Shown here: piece after piece, positions 18,670 through 28,995 of the stretch
Layout: every line of letters starts with the position of its first letter
Numbering within the stretch: position 1 is the stretch's first letter
From: Planctomycetota bacterium
GTDB lineage: Bacteria > Planctomycetota > UBA8742 > UBA2392
Assembly: GCA_025993795.1 (NCBI GenBank)
Contig: JAMQHL010000008.1
Coordinates: 1-49,270, forward strand
Length of the DNA: 49,270 nt
Direction: 5' to 3'
Translations under genes and position numbers: made by a program
The notes under the pieces: model-generated
The model's database searches: none
What the model was told of the DNA's origin: nothing
The model's input: only the letters and a program-made list of their open reading frames with translations

Positions 18670-20085
18670 TCAGTGCCCGGTGCGACGCAGGTTGCCGCGG
18701 AACGTCGGCCACCCGGTGCCCTTGCCCTTGAGCCTGACCGCCATCGCAATGCCGTGGTTGCGCTTGAACTCGTCGGTGCTGGTGCCCTGGCCAATCACGA
18801 AGAACACGTCAAGGGTGCCGTCGCCGTCGAAGTCCGCGATCACGGGTGCGCAGCTGATTTCTTCGTACGTTGAGCCCTTGCGGGGTGCGTCGTAGGTGAA
18901 GGTCACATCTCCGCTCTTGCCGTCGCGAGCAATCACGCTGCAGCCCGCGAAGTACAGCACATCAAGGTCGCCGTCGCCGTCGGCATCGACGGGCGCGCAT
19001 CCGCGGTCGAGGCTTGCGGCAAGCGGCGATGACCACACCTCGCTGCCGTCTTCGGCGTTGAGCATGTGCAGCTTGTTGCTGCCCAGCGCAAGCTCGTCGC
19101 GGCCGTCGCCGTCAAAGTCGGCAATCGTGATCGGCGCGAACAGGTACCCGCCAACCTGCTTGTGCCAGCGCTGCTTGCCGCGGGCATCCAGCGCGTAGAC
19201 GTCGCCCTCGCAGGTAGCGGCGTACACGGTCAGGCTGTCGCCCGTGCGGCTGACCGCCACACCGTGGTACATGCCCATGGACTTGTCGTTGCCCCGGGTC
19301 TCGAACTCCCAGAGCAACGCGCCATCTTTGCCATTGAGGGCGTGGATTTTGCGGTCTCCGCGCCAGGTTGTGATGATCGCGTCGAGCACGCCGTCGGCGT
19401 TGAGGTCTGCAAGTACCGGCTCACTTTGCACGCAGCCCTTGAAGCGGCGCTCCCAGACTTTCGCGCGCGTCTTGCCGTTGAAGCAGGTGATTGCGCCGTC
19501 ACCGTCGCGCTGCCACATGCTGCCGGCCAGTACCTCTACGACGCCGTCGCCATCAAGGTCAGCCACCGCAGGAGGCGAATCGGTGCCGCTGGGCAACTGG
19601 AACACGCCCTTGAGTTTGCCGTCGGCCCCAAGGCAGTACAGCTTGCCGTAACCGGAATCGCCGGAAAGCACTTCCAGCTTGCCGTCGCCATCCAGGTCAG
19701 CAACGGCCACGCTTGCATCCAGCGGGCCGCCATCCGATTTGTGTTTCCAGCGTACAGCGCCGGTGGCTGCATCGACGCAGTACAGGTGCTCTTCGCCGTA
19801 ATAAGTGCCGAAGATGATCTCGGGTTTGCCGTCGCCATCGAGGTCGGCGAAGTGGGCGGAGCCCTTCTGGTCGCTCTTGAGTTCAAACTGCCACAGCACC
19901 GGACCGGCCGGGGCGGCGCCAAGCTTCTTTTCCAGCGCCTCGACACGCCGCTTCAAGTCAGCGTTCTCTTTCTCCAGCTCTGCAACCCGTTTCTCCAGCT
20001 TGCTCAGGCGGTCTTCGGGCTTGTCCTGGGCAATTGCCAGCCCGCCCAAAATCAGCAGCCATGAGAATGCAATCAGTACGCGCAT
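18670..20085 (-). CDS. Exported FG-GAP/PQQ-like beta-propeller protein with coiled coil
   Basis: A 471-residue secreted protein. ATG at 20085 with GAGGTG just upstream; a GTG 6 nt earlier is the alternative. Signal peptide (VLIAFSWLLILGGLAIAQ), then a short coiled coil (residues ~25-55, RLSKLEKRVAELEKENADL), then seven repeats with FG-GAP calcium loops such as DLDGDGKPE, DLDGDGVVE, DFDGDGRDE and DADGDGDLD, alternating with PQQ-like strands (GAVRWKHK, GSEVWSS). The coiled coil could trimerise the propeller. First gene of the run ending in glyA and the selenoprotein. No catalytic residues seen; a surface binding or scaffold role is inferred. Confidence 0.88.
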   Translation of the reverse strand: MRVLIAFSWLLILGGLAIAQDKPEDRLSKLEKRVAELEKENADLKRRVEALEKKLGAAPAGPVLWQFELKSDQKGSAHFADLDGDGKPEIIFGTYYGEEHLYCVDAATGAVRWKHKSDGGPLDASVAVADLDGDGKLEVLSGDSGYGKLYCLGADGKLKGVFQLPSGTDSPPAVADLDGDGVVEVLAGSMWQRDGDGAITCFNGKTRAKVWERRFKGCVQSEPVLADLNADGVLDAIITTWRGDRKIHALNGKDGALLWEFETRGNDKSMGMYHGVAVSRTGDSLTVYAATCEGDVYALDARGKQRWHKQVGGYLFAPITIADFDGDGRDELALGSNKLHMLNAEDGSEVWSSPLAASLDRGCAPVDADGDGDLDVLYFAGCSVIARDGKSGDVTFTYDAPRKGSTYEEISCAPVIADFDGDGTLDVFFVIGQGTSTDEFKRNHGIAMAVRLKGKGTGWPTFRGNLRRTGH

Positions 20086-20172
20086 AGTCACCTCGGCAGA
20101 CAGCTTAGCAGAACAGGCGTAACGTGCCGACAGTGTTACCTAACGGGACGCAGCACCGATGTCAGCAAACAG

Positions 20173-20198
20173 AAGCCGCCGCAGTGTCGCGGCGGCTT
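20173..20198 (-). terminator. Hairpin terminator after the poly-Gly CTERM gene
   Basis: A perfect 10-bp stem (20173-20182 with 20189-20198, loop AGTGTC) located 24 bp past the stop at 20222. On the minus strand it is followed by CTGTTTGC, a moderately T-rich tail. It also separates this unit from the promoter region of the FG-GAP gene at 20085. Confidence 0.75.
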
Positions 20199-20221
20199 TG
20201 TTGTGCTTGCTGAATCATCGC

Positions 20222-21648
<1,427 letters not shown>

Positions 21649-21652
<4 letters not shown>

Positions 21653-22353
21653 TCTTGTCTCCCTTGGGAACTGTCAGGGCGCGCCCCCGGCGTGCCACTG
21701 ATCTTGCCAACCCTGATACTGCCGGCGCGCAATGCACCCACACGTCGCGCTGTGATTCGCATACTGCGCAGGCCCAGCACCACCAGCGCTGCCAGCAGCG
21801 CGGCGGCTGAAATGCTGCCTGTTGCCGGGCTTGTACTGCAACTCTCTTTCTTCTCGCACCCGCCTTTGTCGGATGGCGGTGACAGCCAGTCTTCCACCAT
21901 TGCGTTGGTTACCGCACTGGAAGGCCCTGACCAAAGCAAGCGGCCCTGCCTGTCGATTGCAAAGACCGTCGAATACGCGGGCACTGTGTATCCGGAATCA
22001 TCTGCCACCCGTGCAATCCCATACGTCGCGCCGAAGTTGGTGATGAAGTCCTGGATCTCGGTATCGTTCTGTGCATGGTTTGCGGAGACGATCTCCAGCC
22101 CTTGTGCTTCGTACAGCGTCTTGAGTTCATTGAAGCGCGGCACGGCGCTGATGCAGTGCCCTCACGTCGTGCCAAACCAGTCCAGCAACACCACGCTGCC
22201 GCGATAGTCCGTCAACTCGTCAAAGCCGCCGGGCGTGTTCCACGAGTTCAAGAACGCCTTGTTGGCGACAACATCGCCAACCGCTTGTGCGTGCAGTGCG
22301 AGCGTCGAACACGCCAGCATCACGAAAACAGCAAGTAACTGCGACAAACGCAT
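21649..22353 (-). CDS. Probable selenoprotein: exported thioredoxin-fold protein with Sec-G-H-C
   Basis: Read as one 234-residue gene with an in-frame TGA at 22162-22164 (residue 64). N-terminal signal peptide (LLAVFVMLACSTLALHAQA), then a redoxin/TlpA-like domain: FDELTDYRGSVVLLDWFGTT-[TGA]-GHC-ISAVPRFNEL. TGA replaces the first cysteine of CxxC, and the sequence resumes with family features (LYEAQGLEIVSANHAQND, VPAYSTVFAIDRQGRLLW with the cis-proline). After residue ~170 comes a Gly-Cys segment (GGCEKKESCSTS), a hydrophobic helix (AAALLAALVVLGL) and RSMRITARR, resembling a membrane anchor or CTERM signal but with ~30 extra residues. GGGGTG precedes the ATG. The gene overlaps the following CTERM protein by 4 bp. 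A candidate SECIS is at 22134-22149. Confidence 0.85.
22134..22149 (-). promoter_or_regulatory. Candidate bacterial SECIS hairpin (gene 2)
   Basis: After the UGA, nt 13-17 (AGCGC) pair perfectly with 24-28 (GCGCU), with a 6-nt loop CGUGCC. The loop starts 18 nt after the UGA and G is its second base, as in the hairpin after the other TGA-containing gene. A competing stem (nt 2-6 with 19-23) is possible. Confidence 0.5.
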
Positions 22354-22601
22354 ATCACCCCAAATTGGAGTGACTCAGTCTATAAGCCATTCTGTCTTAA
22401 TACCACGGAATAGTGCGCTGCCAAGTGAGCTAAGGTGCCCAACCCGCTGGCCGCCAATACTGTGCGAGCAGACGCTCGGCTGGAAGGACGAGCGCCCGGG
22501 TTCATTTCACGGGCCTGCTCATCGAGTAGATCTGCAAGCAACCCGCCATCTGCCCTGAACTCCGGTGGCGACAACCCCTGCTTGCTGGCTAAAACGGTGC
22601 G
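22354..22601. other. Divergent promoter region
   Basis: These 248 non-coding bases separate the minus-strand selenoprotein unit (start 22353) from the plus-strand phosphodiesterase-like gene (start 22602). Minus-strand text just upstream of 22353 is AT-richer and contains TATAGA (22381-22386), a possible -10, but no convincing -35 was found. No small gene or repeat is evident. Confidence 0.35.
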
Positions 22602-23945
22602 ATGAAACCGCTGGTTGTCATCAACGTTGTCGGCTTGACGCCCGCCCTTGCCGCCAAGGCACCCGCCATCTCGCAACTGGCGCGCAAGCCGCTGGCGGGT
22701 GTGTTTCCGGCCGTCACAATGACAGCCCAAGCCAGCATGCTTACGGGTTTGCAGCCGGCTGAACATGGTGTGGTCGGCAACACATGGTTCTGGCGCGAAT
22801 TAGGCGAAGTACGCAACTGGGTGCAGAGCAACCGGCTGCTGCCCGAACCGGTGTACCGCACGGCCCGCCGACTGGCGGGTGACGAATTCACGAGCGCCAA
22901 GTTGTTCTGGTGGTTCAACCAGGGCAGCGGGTGCGACTGGTCGGTCACGCCCAAACCGCACTATGGCAGCGACGGCAGCAAAGAGTTCGACATCCAGACC
23001 GACCCGCCGGAACTGGCAACCGAGCTAAAGCGCACGCTTGGCAGCTTTCCGTTCCAGGCGTTTTGGGGACCGCGGGCCGGCTTGCCCAGCAGCGACTGGA
23101 TTGCGCGCGCCACGGCGCAGGTGATTCGCGACAAGCAGCCGACGCTGACGCTGTGCTATCTGCCGCATCTCGATTACGACATGCAGCGCTTTGGTGACCA
23201 AGCCGACACCGCACGCCTTGTGGTTGAAGTTGATGCCTGCGCGAAACTGGTCATGGACGCAGCGTCGGCGATTGGCGCTGGTGTGCTGGTCGTCAGCGAG
23301 TACGGCATCAAACCGGTGACTCGCGCGGTCACGCCCAACCGGGCATTGCGCCAAGCCGGCTTGCTGCGCGTGCGACGCGGGCCGTTTGGCGAGATGCTGG
23401 ATGTGCATGACAGCCGCGCGTTTGCCGTGTGTGACCACCAGGCAGCGCACGTCTATCTGCGCGAGGCAGCCGATGAAACCGACGCCCGCCGCGTACTGGA
23501 AGCGCTGCCCGGCGTAGCGAATGTGCTGGACCGCGCTGGTCAGGTGAAGCTGCACATCGGCCACTCCAATGCCGGTGAGCTGGTGCTGCTGAGCGCGCCT
23601 GACGCATGGTTTGCCTACCCGTACTGGCTTGACGATGATAGCGCGCCTGACTTTGCGCGCAGCGTCGATATCCACCGTAAGCCCGGCTATGACCCGTGCG
23701 AGCTGTTCATGGCGGGCAGCAACGCAGGCGCGGGCGCTACCCTGCTGCGCAAGAAACTTGGGCTGCGCTATCGCTTTCGCACCTGCCCGCTGGACCCGTC
23801 GCTTCCCAAGGGCAGCCACGGGTTGCCCGCACGTGACGCAGCCGACGGTCCGCTGATCGCATGCAGCGACGCGGGCGCGCTGCCGGACGCGCCGGCCATG
23901 ACTGATGTGAAGGCAATCGTGTTGGCCCTGCTGGGCCTTGGATAG
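22602..23945 (+). CDS. Type I phosphodiesterase / nucleotide pyrophosphatase-family protein
   Basis: A 447-residue protein of the alkaline phosphatase superfamily. Seen: VVINVVGLTP at the N-terminus, FPAVTMTAQASMLTGLQPAEHGVVGN with the nucleophile threonine in the TxTxxS/TxxTG region, LPHLDYDMQRFG (metal ligands), VVSEYGIKPV and KGSHGLPARD near the C-terminus. There is no signal peptide, so it is probably cytoplasmic. This subgroup occurs next to varied metabolic genes and its substrate is usually unknown. It is a single-gene unit between the divergent selenoprotein promoter and a strong hairpin terminator. Start codon fits the family start. Confidence 0.85.
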   Translation: MKPLVVINVVGLTPALAAKAPAISQLARKPLAGVFPAVTMTAQASMLTGLQPAEHGVVGNTWFWRELGEVRNWVQSNRLLPEPVYRTARRLAGDEFTSAKLFWWFNQGSGCDWSVTPKPHYGSDGSKEFDIQTDPPELATELKRTLGSFPFQAFWGPRAGLPSSDWIARATAQVIRDKQPTLTLCYLPHLDYDMQRFGDQADTARLVVEVDACAKLVMDAASAIGAGVLVVSEYGIKPVTRAVTPNRALRQAGLLRVRRGPFGEMLDVHDSRAFAVCDHQAAHVYLREAADETDARRVLEALPGVANVLDRAGQVKLHIGHSNAGELVLLSAPDAWFAYPYWLDDDSAPDFARSVDIHRKPGYDPCELFMAGSNAGAGATLLRKKLGLRYRFRTCPLDPSLPKGSHGLPARDAADGPLIACSDAGALPDAPAMTDVKAIVLALLGLG

Positions 23946-23954
23946 CGAACAAAG

Positions 23955-23990
23955 AACCCCGCCCTTGCGGGCGGGGTTGGTGTTGTGGTT
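23955..23990. terminator. Strong bidirectional terminator
   Basis: A perfect 10-bp stem AACCCCGCCC (23955-23964) with GGGCGGGGTT (23969-23978), loop TTGC, lying 9 bp after the stop at 23945 and just before the convergent stop at 23996. It is flanked by T-rich sequence on the plus strand and by AAAG, giving a T-run on the minus strand. Confidence 0.85.
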
Positions 23991-23995
23991 CGTGC

Positions 23996-24910
23996 CTACT
24001 TTACTTTGCCGGCGTCTTTGCGGTCTTCGGTGCGCTTCTGGGTTTCGCGGTTGAACTTTTCCCAGAAGCCCTTGTACTTGCTGGGCTCGCGGCTGTCTTC
24101 GCTGCTTGCGCCGCCCTTCATGTCTTTTTCTTTCAGGTTGGTCTGGAAGCCGTCGCCCTTGCCGCGGGCGAACTCGTCGGTTTGGTCGTCGGGATTGAGC
24201 TGGCCGTCGCCGGGCTGGTACTGGCCCTCGGCGTTTGAGTTGGGCTGCTTGCCGCCCTGTTCCTGCTCTTTGCCCTGGCGCGGGTCGTCCGTCTTCTGGC
24301 CCTTGTTGTCGGGCTTGCCCTGACCCTGGCCTTGCCCGGACTGCTTGAGCTGGTGGGCGATCTTGATGCTTTCATCGACACTCTGGCGCGCCGACTCGGC
24401 GGATTCACGCTGCTTCTTGAGTGTGTCCTCAAGCTTCTTCTCGGCTTCGTGCTGGTGCCGGGTAACGCTTTCCATCGTGCTTTCGCTCTCGGCGAGTTTC
24501 TTCAGCAGCTCCGGGTTCTGGCGCAGCAACTCTTCGAGGCCCTTGCTGTCTTCTGACAGCTTGCGGATTTCCTCTTCGCTTTTACCGCTGGCCTTGGCCA
24601 GCTCTGCGGGGTTTTCTGCAATCTGCTTGCGCAGGCCCTCGGGCAGCTCATCGAGCTTGCCTTCGCGCATGGCCCTCTTGATCTTCTCAATGCGCTCTGC
24701 CACGACGTCGGCTTTCGGTGCATCAAGCGAGGCCCGGGCCAGTTCCTTCTCAAGGCCTTCCATCTCTTCGCTGGCCTTCTTCATCAGCTTGTGCAGCTCA
24801 GCCATCATTTCCTGCGGCGTCTTCTGGGGCGCCGGCTCTCCGCCTTCCTGGGCGAACACCGGTGCACCAATCAAGCCACAGAGGGCGAATGCGAGAATGA
24901 GTTTCTTCAT
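23996..24910 (-). CDS. Exported coiled-coil / low-complexity protein
   Basis: A 304-residue protein with a signal peptide (KKLILAFALCGLIGAPVFAQ), then long helical heptad-type sequence (residues ~30-190, MMAELHKLMKKASEEMEGLEKELARA), then a Gln/Gly/Asp-rich disordered stretch (GQGQGQGKPDNKG, ~190-250) and a basic end (KFNRETQKRTEDRKD). No enzymatic motif. It lies 73 bp downstream of the giant coiled-coil gene on the same strand and has the same style, so both probably form part of one envelope structure. Family not recognised. Confidence 0.8.
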   Translation of the reverse strand: MKKLILAFALCGLIGAPVFAQEGGEPAPQKTPQEMMAELHKLMKKASEEMEGLEKELARASLDAPKADVVAERIEKIKRAMREGKLDELPEGLRKQIAENPAELAKASGKSEEEIRKLSEDSKGLEELLRQNPELLKKLAESESTMESVTRHQHEAEKKLEDTLKKQRESAESARQSVDESIKIAHQLKQSGQGQGQGKPDNKGQKTDDPRQGKEQEQGGKQPNSNAEGQYQPGDGQLNPDDQTDEFARGKGDGFQTNLKEKDMKGGASSEDSREPSKYKGFWEKFNRETQKRTEDRKDAGKVK

Positions 24911-24983
24911 GGCTGCTTCCTTCGTTAGGCGGCATAGCCGCTTGCTCTATTGTATGAAACGCTGATCACCGTCTGCCAGTTCC

Positions 24984-27900
24984 TTATTCCTGGGGTGCCC
25001 CGGGAATCTGCTTGCGCAGGTCGTCCCAGATCTTCTTCAGTTCAGCCTGTTCTGCGGCGTAGCGCTCGTACAGGCGGCGGTAGTAGTCCGGCAGCTCGTC
25101 ACGGTCATAGTCGTTGGCCATGTCGGCGAGCTTGCGGATCTTATCACCCAGTGCCTTCTGTTCTTCGTACACCAGTTCCATTTCTGCCAGCTTGCTGACC
25201 AGCGGGTCGGGTTGTGGCTGGCCCTGCTGCTGCTGTTGCTGCTGCTGTTGCTGCTGACGCTGCTCTGACAGGCGTTTGCGTTCGCCTTCTACGGCTTTGA
25301 GCATGCGGTCAAGCTTCTCGATTACTTCCTGCTGGTTCAGCTGTGTGCCTTCGCCCACGTCCTGGGCCTCGATCTGGCTCATGATTTCGTGCAGCAGCTT
25401 CTGGATCAGCTCCATGTTCTTGGTGAATCCGCCGTAGTTGCCTGACTTCAAGGCATCGACAGTTTCGTCGCAGATCTTCTTGACCTCTTCCTGCTTGCTG
25501 TACAGGCCCGCGCGCTGGGTTTTCAGCGCCCGGTTCCAGCCGCCGCGCTGGCGCACTTCCAGGTCAAGTTTGACGGTGACGTCGTTGGCCTCCAGCTGCT
25601 GCTTCTTCATCAGCTTGAGCGACTCCTCGACCTGCACCAGCATCTGCTCCTGCTGCGACTGCACGTACTGGTTCAGTTCTTCCTTGAGGGCGTCTTCGGC
25701 CTCCTGCAACTGCTCTTCGGCCTGTTTCTGGTCTTGCTCGGCTTCGCTGCTCTTCTGGCGATCGAGGTTCTCGCGCGCCTTCTTCATGGCCTTCTGGGCT
25801 TCCTGCGTGGCCTTTTGGGCGCGCTGGTTTTCCTGGTTCTTTGGGTCGCGGTTAAACTCGTCGAGCTGTTGTTCAAGTTTCTTCTGGCGCTCTTCAAGTT
25901 CTTCGAACTTTATGCGGTCCTTTTCTTCGACTGCTTCGTTCTGGGCTTCCTGAAGCTTCTCGATGGCTTTGCCCAGGTTCTCGGATGCCTTCTGCTGCTC
26001 TTCTTTGCCTGACTCAAGCTTCCCCTGCTTGAGGTCTTCCGAGGCCTTTTTCATCTCCTCTTCGGCTTGCTTCAGGTTGTCGCGTGCCTCCTTTTCGCTG
26101 GCCGTGGGCTCTTTGCCGTCGGGGCGCTTTTCAAGGTCGCTGCCGGCCTGCTTGGCTTGCTCGGCGAGCTCCTGCTGGCTTTCGGAAAGCTTGCCTGCAG
26201 CTTCAGACTGCTTCTGCTCAACCTGGGATTGTTCTTCATGGAGCTTTTCAATGGCTTTGTTCAGGGCTTCCTGCGCCTTGGCCTGGGCCTCCTGAGCCTT
26301 TTGCATCTGTTCGTTGCGTTGCTGCTGGCCCTGTTCGCCCTGCTTGCCCTGTTCACCCTGCTTGCCCTGTTCGCCCTGCTTGCCGCTCTGGCTGGCTTCG
26401 GCAGCCTTCTTCAGTGCGTCGGCAGCTTCGCGCATTGCGTCTGCTGCTTTCTGTGATGCATCAGAAGCTTCGCGGCTGTTCTCGCTGCCCTGGCCGTTCT
26501 TGGCCGAGTTTTCGAGCGCCTTGGCGGCTTCTTCGGCGCGCCGCGCCATATCCTGCTGCTGTTCGCTGCTGCCTTCGAGGGCGCGGGCGCCGCGCTGGGC
26601 GTCCATGCTCTTCTGCATGCCTTCTCGCGCGTTGCGAATCTGGTCAATCGCGTCCGTCTCGGCTTGCACGCCCTTTTCGGCGTCGCCGCTTTCCATGGCC
26701 TTTTGCGCGCCGCGGGCCTTCTCGGCGGCGTTGCGCAGGCCCTGTTTGGCCTGGCTGGAACCTTCTTTGGCGTCTGCGGCTTCCTCAAGCATGCGTGCAA
26801 GGTCTTCGGCGTCGCGGGCAGCCTGACGGGCCTGATCGCCGGGGGCGCGCTCGGCTTCGCGTTGCATGGCGCGCGCGGCCTGGGCGGCGTTTCTCATGCT
26901 TTCCGAAGACGCCTGGCCGTTGTTGGCCTTCATCTCGTTCTGCAGATGCTCAAGAGCCTGGTCCATTTTCTGGGCGGTGCCGCGCAACATGCGGTCGTCA
27001 GCCTTCTTCAGCGGCTCTGCCGACTCGCGGGCACGCTGCAATGCGCCCTCAATGCCTTCCTTGTCGAATTCGGGCTCGGGCAGTTTCTCAACCTGCTCTG
27101 CCAACTTGTCGAGCTTCTTGCCAAGCTCTGCCTGTTTTTCGGCCGCAGACTTGAAATCAGGCTTGCCCTGGGCGTCGGCACCCTCACTCTTCTTCAGGTG
27201 CTCGCCGGCTTTGCCCAAGGCCTCCAGCGCCTTCTGCATCTCGGTTTCGGCGTTGTCGGCCTCAGCGTTTTCGAGTTTGCTGGCGGCCTCATCCATGGCG
27301 CGCTGGGCGTTCTGGATTTCCTTCTCGGCAAGGTCGGCTTCGCTGGCCTTGTTGGCGTTGGGGTCGCCCTTTTGTTCTTTCTGCCTGGCGATCTGGTTTG
27401 CCAGTGCCTTGAGTTCGCGGTTGATGCTTTCGGCGCTCTGCTTGGCGTTTTCCTGCCCTGACTTGGCGCGCTTGAGGTCGGAGTTTTCCGATGCGCTGGG
27501 CTTGAGTGCTTCCTGCGCCTGCCCCAACGCCTTGTTGGCTTCTTCCTGGGCTTTCTGTGCTGCATCCGGGTCGCCGCTGTCCAGCGCATCCTTGGCTTCC
27601 TGGCTCTTCTTGCTTGCGCTCTCAAGTGCCTGCTGCGCTTTGCGCGCCTCAATGGATTGGGGCAGCGCATCGGCCTGCTTCTTGGCTTCCTGAATGGCGG
27701 CGTCAGCTTCTTTCTGCTGTTCTTTCAGCTGGTCCATCACCTCTTTGGGCAACTGGGTGTTCGCGCCCTGGCGCTGGGCGTTTTCGGTGCGCGTCTTGCG
27801 GTAGGCGTCAAGCTGCTCTTCGGCTGCCTTGTTGACCGCGTCAAGCGCCTTCTGCACCGGGGCCTCGCCGGCCTTTTCGGTGTTCTTTTTTACGTCGGTC

Positions 27901-28802
27901 TGGTCTTTGGCCAGGCGCTCAAGGTCTTTGCTGATGCGGTCAAGGGCCTTCAGATTTTCGTCGGCCTGCTTGGCCTGCTGCGCCTCTTTCTCGAGCTGCT
28001 CAAGCTCGCGCAGGGCCTCTTCCATCTTCTTGACCTGCTCCGAGTCGCGCTCTTTTTCGTCGGCGCGGCGGCGCTCAAGGTCTTCGGCGGCGCGCTTCTG
28101 GTCTTCTTTCAGGCGCTCAAGCTCAGCCAGATTGCGCTCGATTTCTTCGCGGCGAGCCTCCAGGTTCTCGGTCTCGGACTTCAGCTTGTCCTGCTGCTGC
28201 TTGAGTTCGCGAACCCGGTTCTCCATTTCGTTCAACGAGCGCGCCTGGTCGTTGTCGCGCAACTCGCTGGTGTCGCTGCGGATGTTCTCCTGGTCCTGGC
28301 GCATCTGCTCAATGGCTTTGAGCTGTTCTTCGGTGCGCTTGACCTTTTCGTCTTCGCCGATCTTGGGGCCGTTCTCAAGCAGGTCGATGATCTCGGCCAG
28401 CGCCTTTTCGATGTCGCGTCCCTTCGACGCCGCCGTGCGCACCTGGCCGCCGCGGATGTCTTCTTCGGTGCTGCCCATCGACTCTTCGATGCGCAATTCA
28501 TTCAAACGCTTCAGTGCCGCCGTGATCTGCGGGATGCGCCGACGTTCGGCGGGGTCCTCACTTTGCTCAAGCTCAAGTTGCAGATCCTCAAGGCGCGTCT
28601 TCAGGCTTTCAAGTTCCTTGCGCGCGGCCTTTTGCTTCTCGGCCAACCGGTCCAGCCGGTCTTCCTTGGGTGCCGCGGCTGGGTCGCCGGTCTTGCCGGC
28701 GTCCTGGGCGGAAAGCGGTGCGCGCACAAACAAGCCGACAACGCCCATGGCACAGGAAAGCAGAAGGGCGCGGCCGAGAAAGATCAGAGTGTGTTTAGGC
28801 AT
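24984..28802 (-). CDS. Giant exported coiled-coil protein
   Basis: A 1272-residue protein. Signal peptide (TLIFLGRALLLSCAMGVVGLFVRAPLSAQ), then almost unbroken charged helical sequence rich in E, K, Q and A: an IEKNL-type coiled coil (residues ~40-330), many QKAxEEA repeats, three perfect GKQGEQ hexapeptides (~810-830), and an 11-Gln run near the C-terminus. The last ~100 residues (ALGDKIRKLADMANDYDRDELPDYYRRLYERYAAEQAELKKIWDDL) look folded. Such proteins accompany DUF4175-like membrane proteins in similar genomes. It may span the periplasm or tie membrane layers. A hairpin at 28936-28969 separates it from the upstream DUF4175-like gene, so expression may be partly independent. Confidence 0.85.
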   Translation of the reverse strand: MPKHTLIFLGRALLLSCAMGVVGLFVRAPLSAQDAGKTGDPAAAPKEDRLDRLAEKQKAARKELESLKTRLEDLQLELEQSEDPAERRRIPQITAALKRLNELRIEESMGSTEEDIRGGQVRTAASKGRDIEKALAEIIDLLENGPKIGEDEKVKRTEEQLKAIEQMRQDQENIRSDTSELRDNDQARSLNEMENRVRELKQQQDKLKSETENLEARREEIERNLAELERLKEDQKRAAEDLERRRADEKERDSEQVKKMEEALRELEQLEKEAQQAKQADENLKALDRISKDLERLAKDQTDVKKNTEKAGEAPVQKALDAVNKAAEEQLDAYRKTRTENAQRQGANTQLPKEVMDQLKEQQKEADAAIQEAKKQADALPQSIEARKAQQALESASKKSQEAKDALDSGDPDAAQKAQEEANKALGQAQEALKPSASENSDLKRAKSGQENAKQSAESINRELKALANQIARQKEQKGDPNANKASEADLAEKEIQNAQRAMDEAASKLENAEADNAETEMQKALEALGKAGEHLKKSEGADAQGKPDFKSAAEKQAELGKKLDKLAEQVEKLPEPEFDKEGIEGALQRARESAEPLKKADDRMLRGTAQKMDQALEHLQNEMKANNGQASSESMRNAAQAARAMQREAERAPGDQARQAARDAEDLARMLEEAADAKEGSSQAKQGLRNAAEKARGAQKAMESGDAEKGVQAETDAIDQIRNAREGMQKSMDAQRGARALEGSSEQQQDMARRAEEAAKALENSAKNGQGSENSREASDASQKAADAMREAADALKKAAEASQSGKQGEQGKQGEQGKQGEQGQQQRNEQMQKAQEAQAKAQEALNKAIEKLHEEQSQVEQKQSEAAGKLSESQQELAEQAKQAGSDLEKRPDGKEPTASEKEARDNLKQAEEEMKKASEDLKQGKLESGKEEQQKASENLGKAIEKLQEAQNEAVEEKDRIKFEELEERQKKLEQQLDEFNRDPKNQENQRAQKATQEAQKAMKKARENLDRQKSSEAEQDQKQAEEQLQEAEDALKEELNQYVQSQQEQMLVQVEESLKLMKKQQLEANDVTVKLDLEVRQRGGWNRALKTQRAGLYSKQEEVKKICDETVDALKSGNYGGFTKNMELIQKLLHEIMSQIEAQDVGEGTQLNQQEVIEKLDRMLKAVEGERKRLSEQRQQQQQQQQQQQGQPQPDPLVSKLAEMELVYEEQKALGDKIRKLADMANDYDRDELPDYYRRLYERYAAEQAELKKIWDDLRKQIPGAPQE
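25224..25256. repeat. CAG/CTG trinucleotide repeat (11 glutamines)
   Basis: Thirty-three bases of CTG/TTG on the plus strand encode 11 consecutive Gln in the giant coiled-coil protein, just before GQPQPDP. Two TTG units interrupt the tract. Confidence 0.85.
26331..26384. repeat. Three 18-bp tandem repeats inside the coiled-coil gene
   Basis: Units at 26331-26348, 26349-26366 and 26367-26384. Units 1 and 3 are identical; unit 2 differs by one synonymous base. Each encodes GKQGEQ. The near-identity points to recent duplication within the gene. Confidence 0.85.
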
Positions 28803-28935
28803 GAATGGTCCCCGCAGATCCGTCAGTCACTAAGGGTATTACGCCAAGACGGTCACTTCGGTTCATAAGGAAGAGGCAGAATTCGCAACGATTTGCCGTG
28901 TCGCCGTAAGTGCCTTGTCAGCAACGAGTTGAGAA

Positions 28936-28969
28936 ACGCAGGGCCGGACAACGGCGTCCGGCCCTGTGT
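28936..28969 (-). terminator. Hairpin terminator or attenuator after the DUF4175-like gene
   Basis: An 11-bp perfect stem CAGGGCCGGAC (28939-28949) with 28956-28966, extendable by three further pairs including one G-T, loop AACGGC. On the minus strand it is followed by TTTCTC. It lies 27 bp past the stop at 28996 and before the giant coiled-coil gene at 28802, so it probably ends or attenuates the sigma-operon transcript. Confidence 0.75.
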
Positions 28970-28995
28970 ACGTGACAAGAGGGTTGCGCTGGGGG

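Noticed and set aside
26331..26384. Three short direct repeats as a CRISPR array
   Set aside because: They are adjacent without spacers and lie in frame inside a coiled-coil gene.
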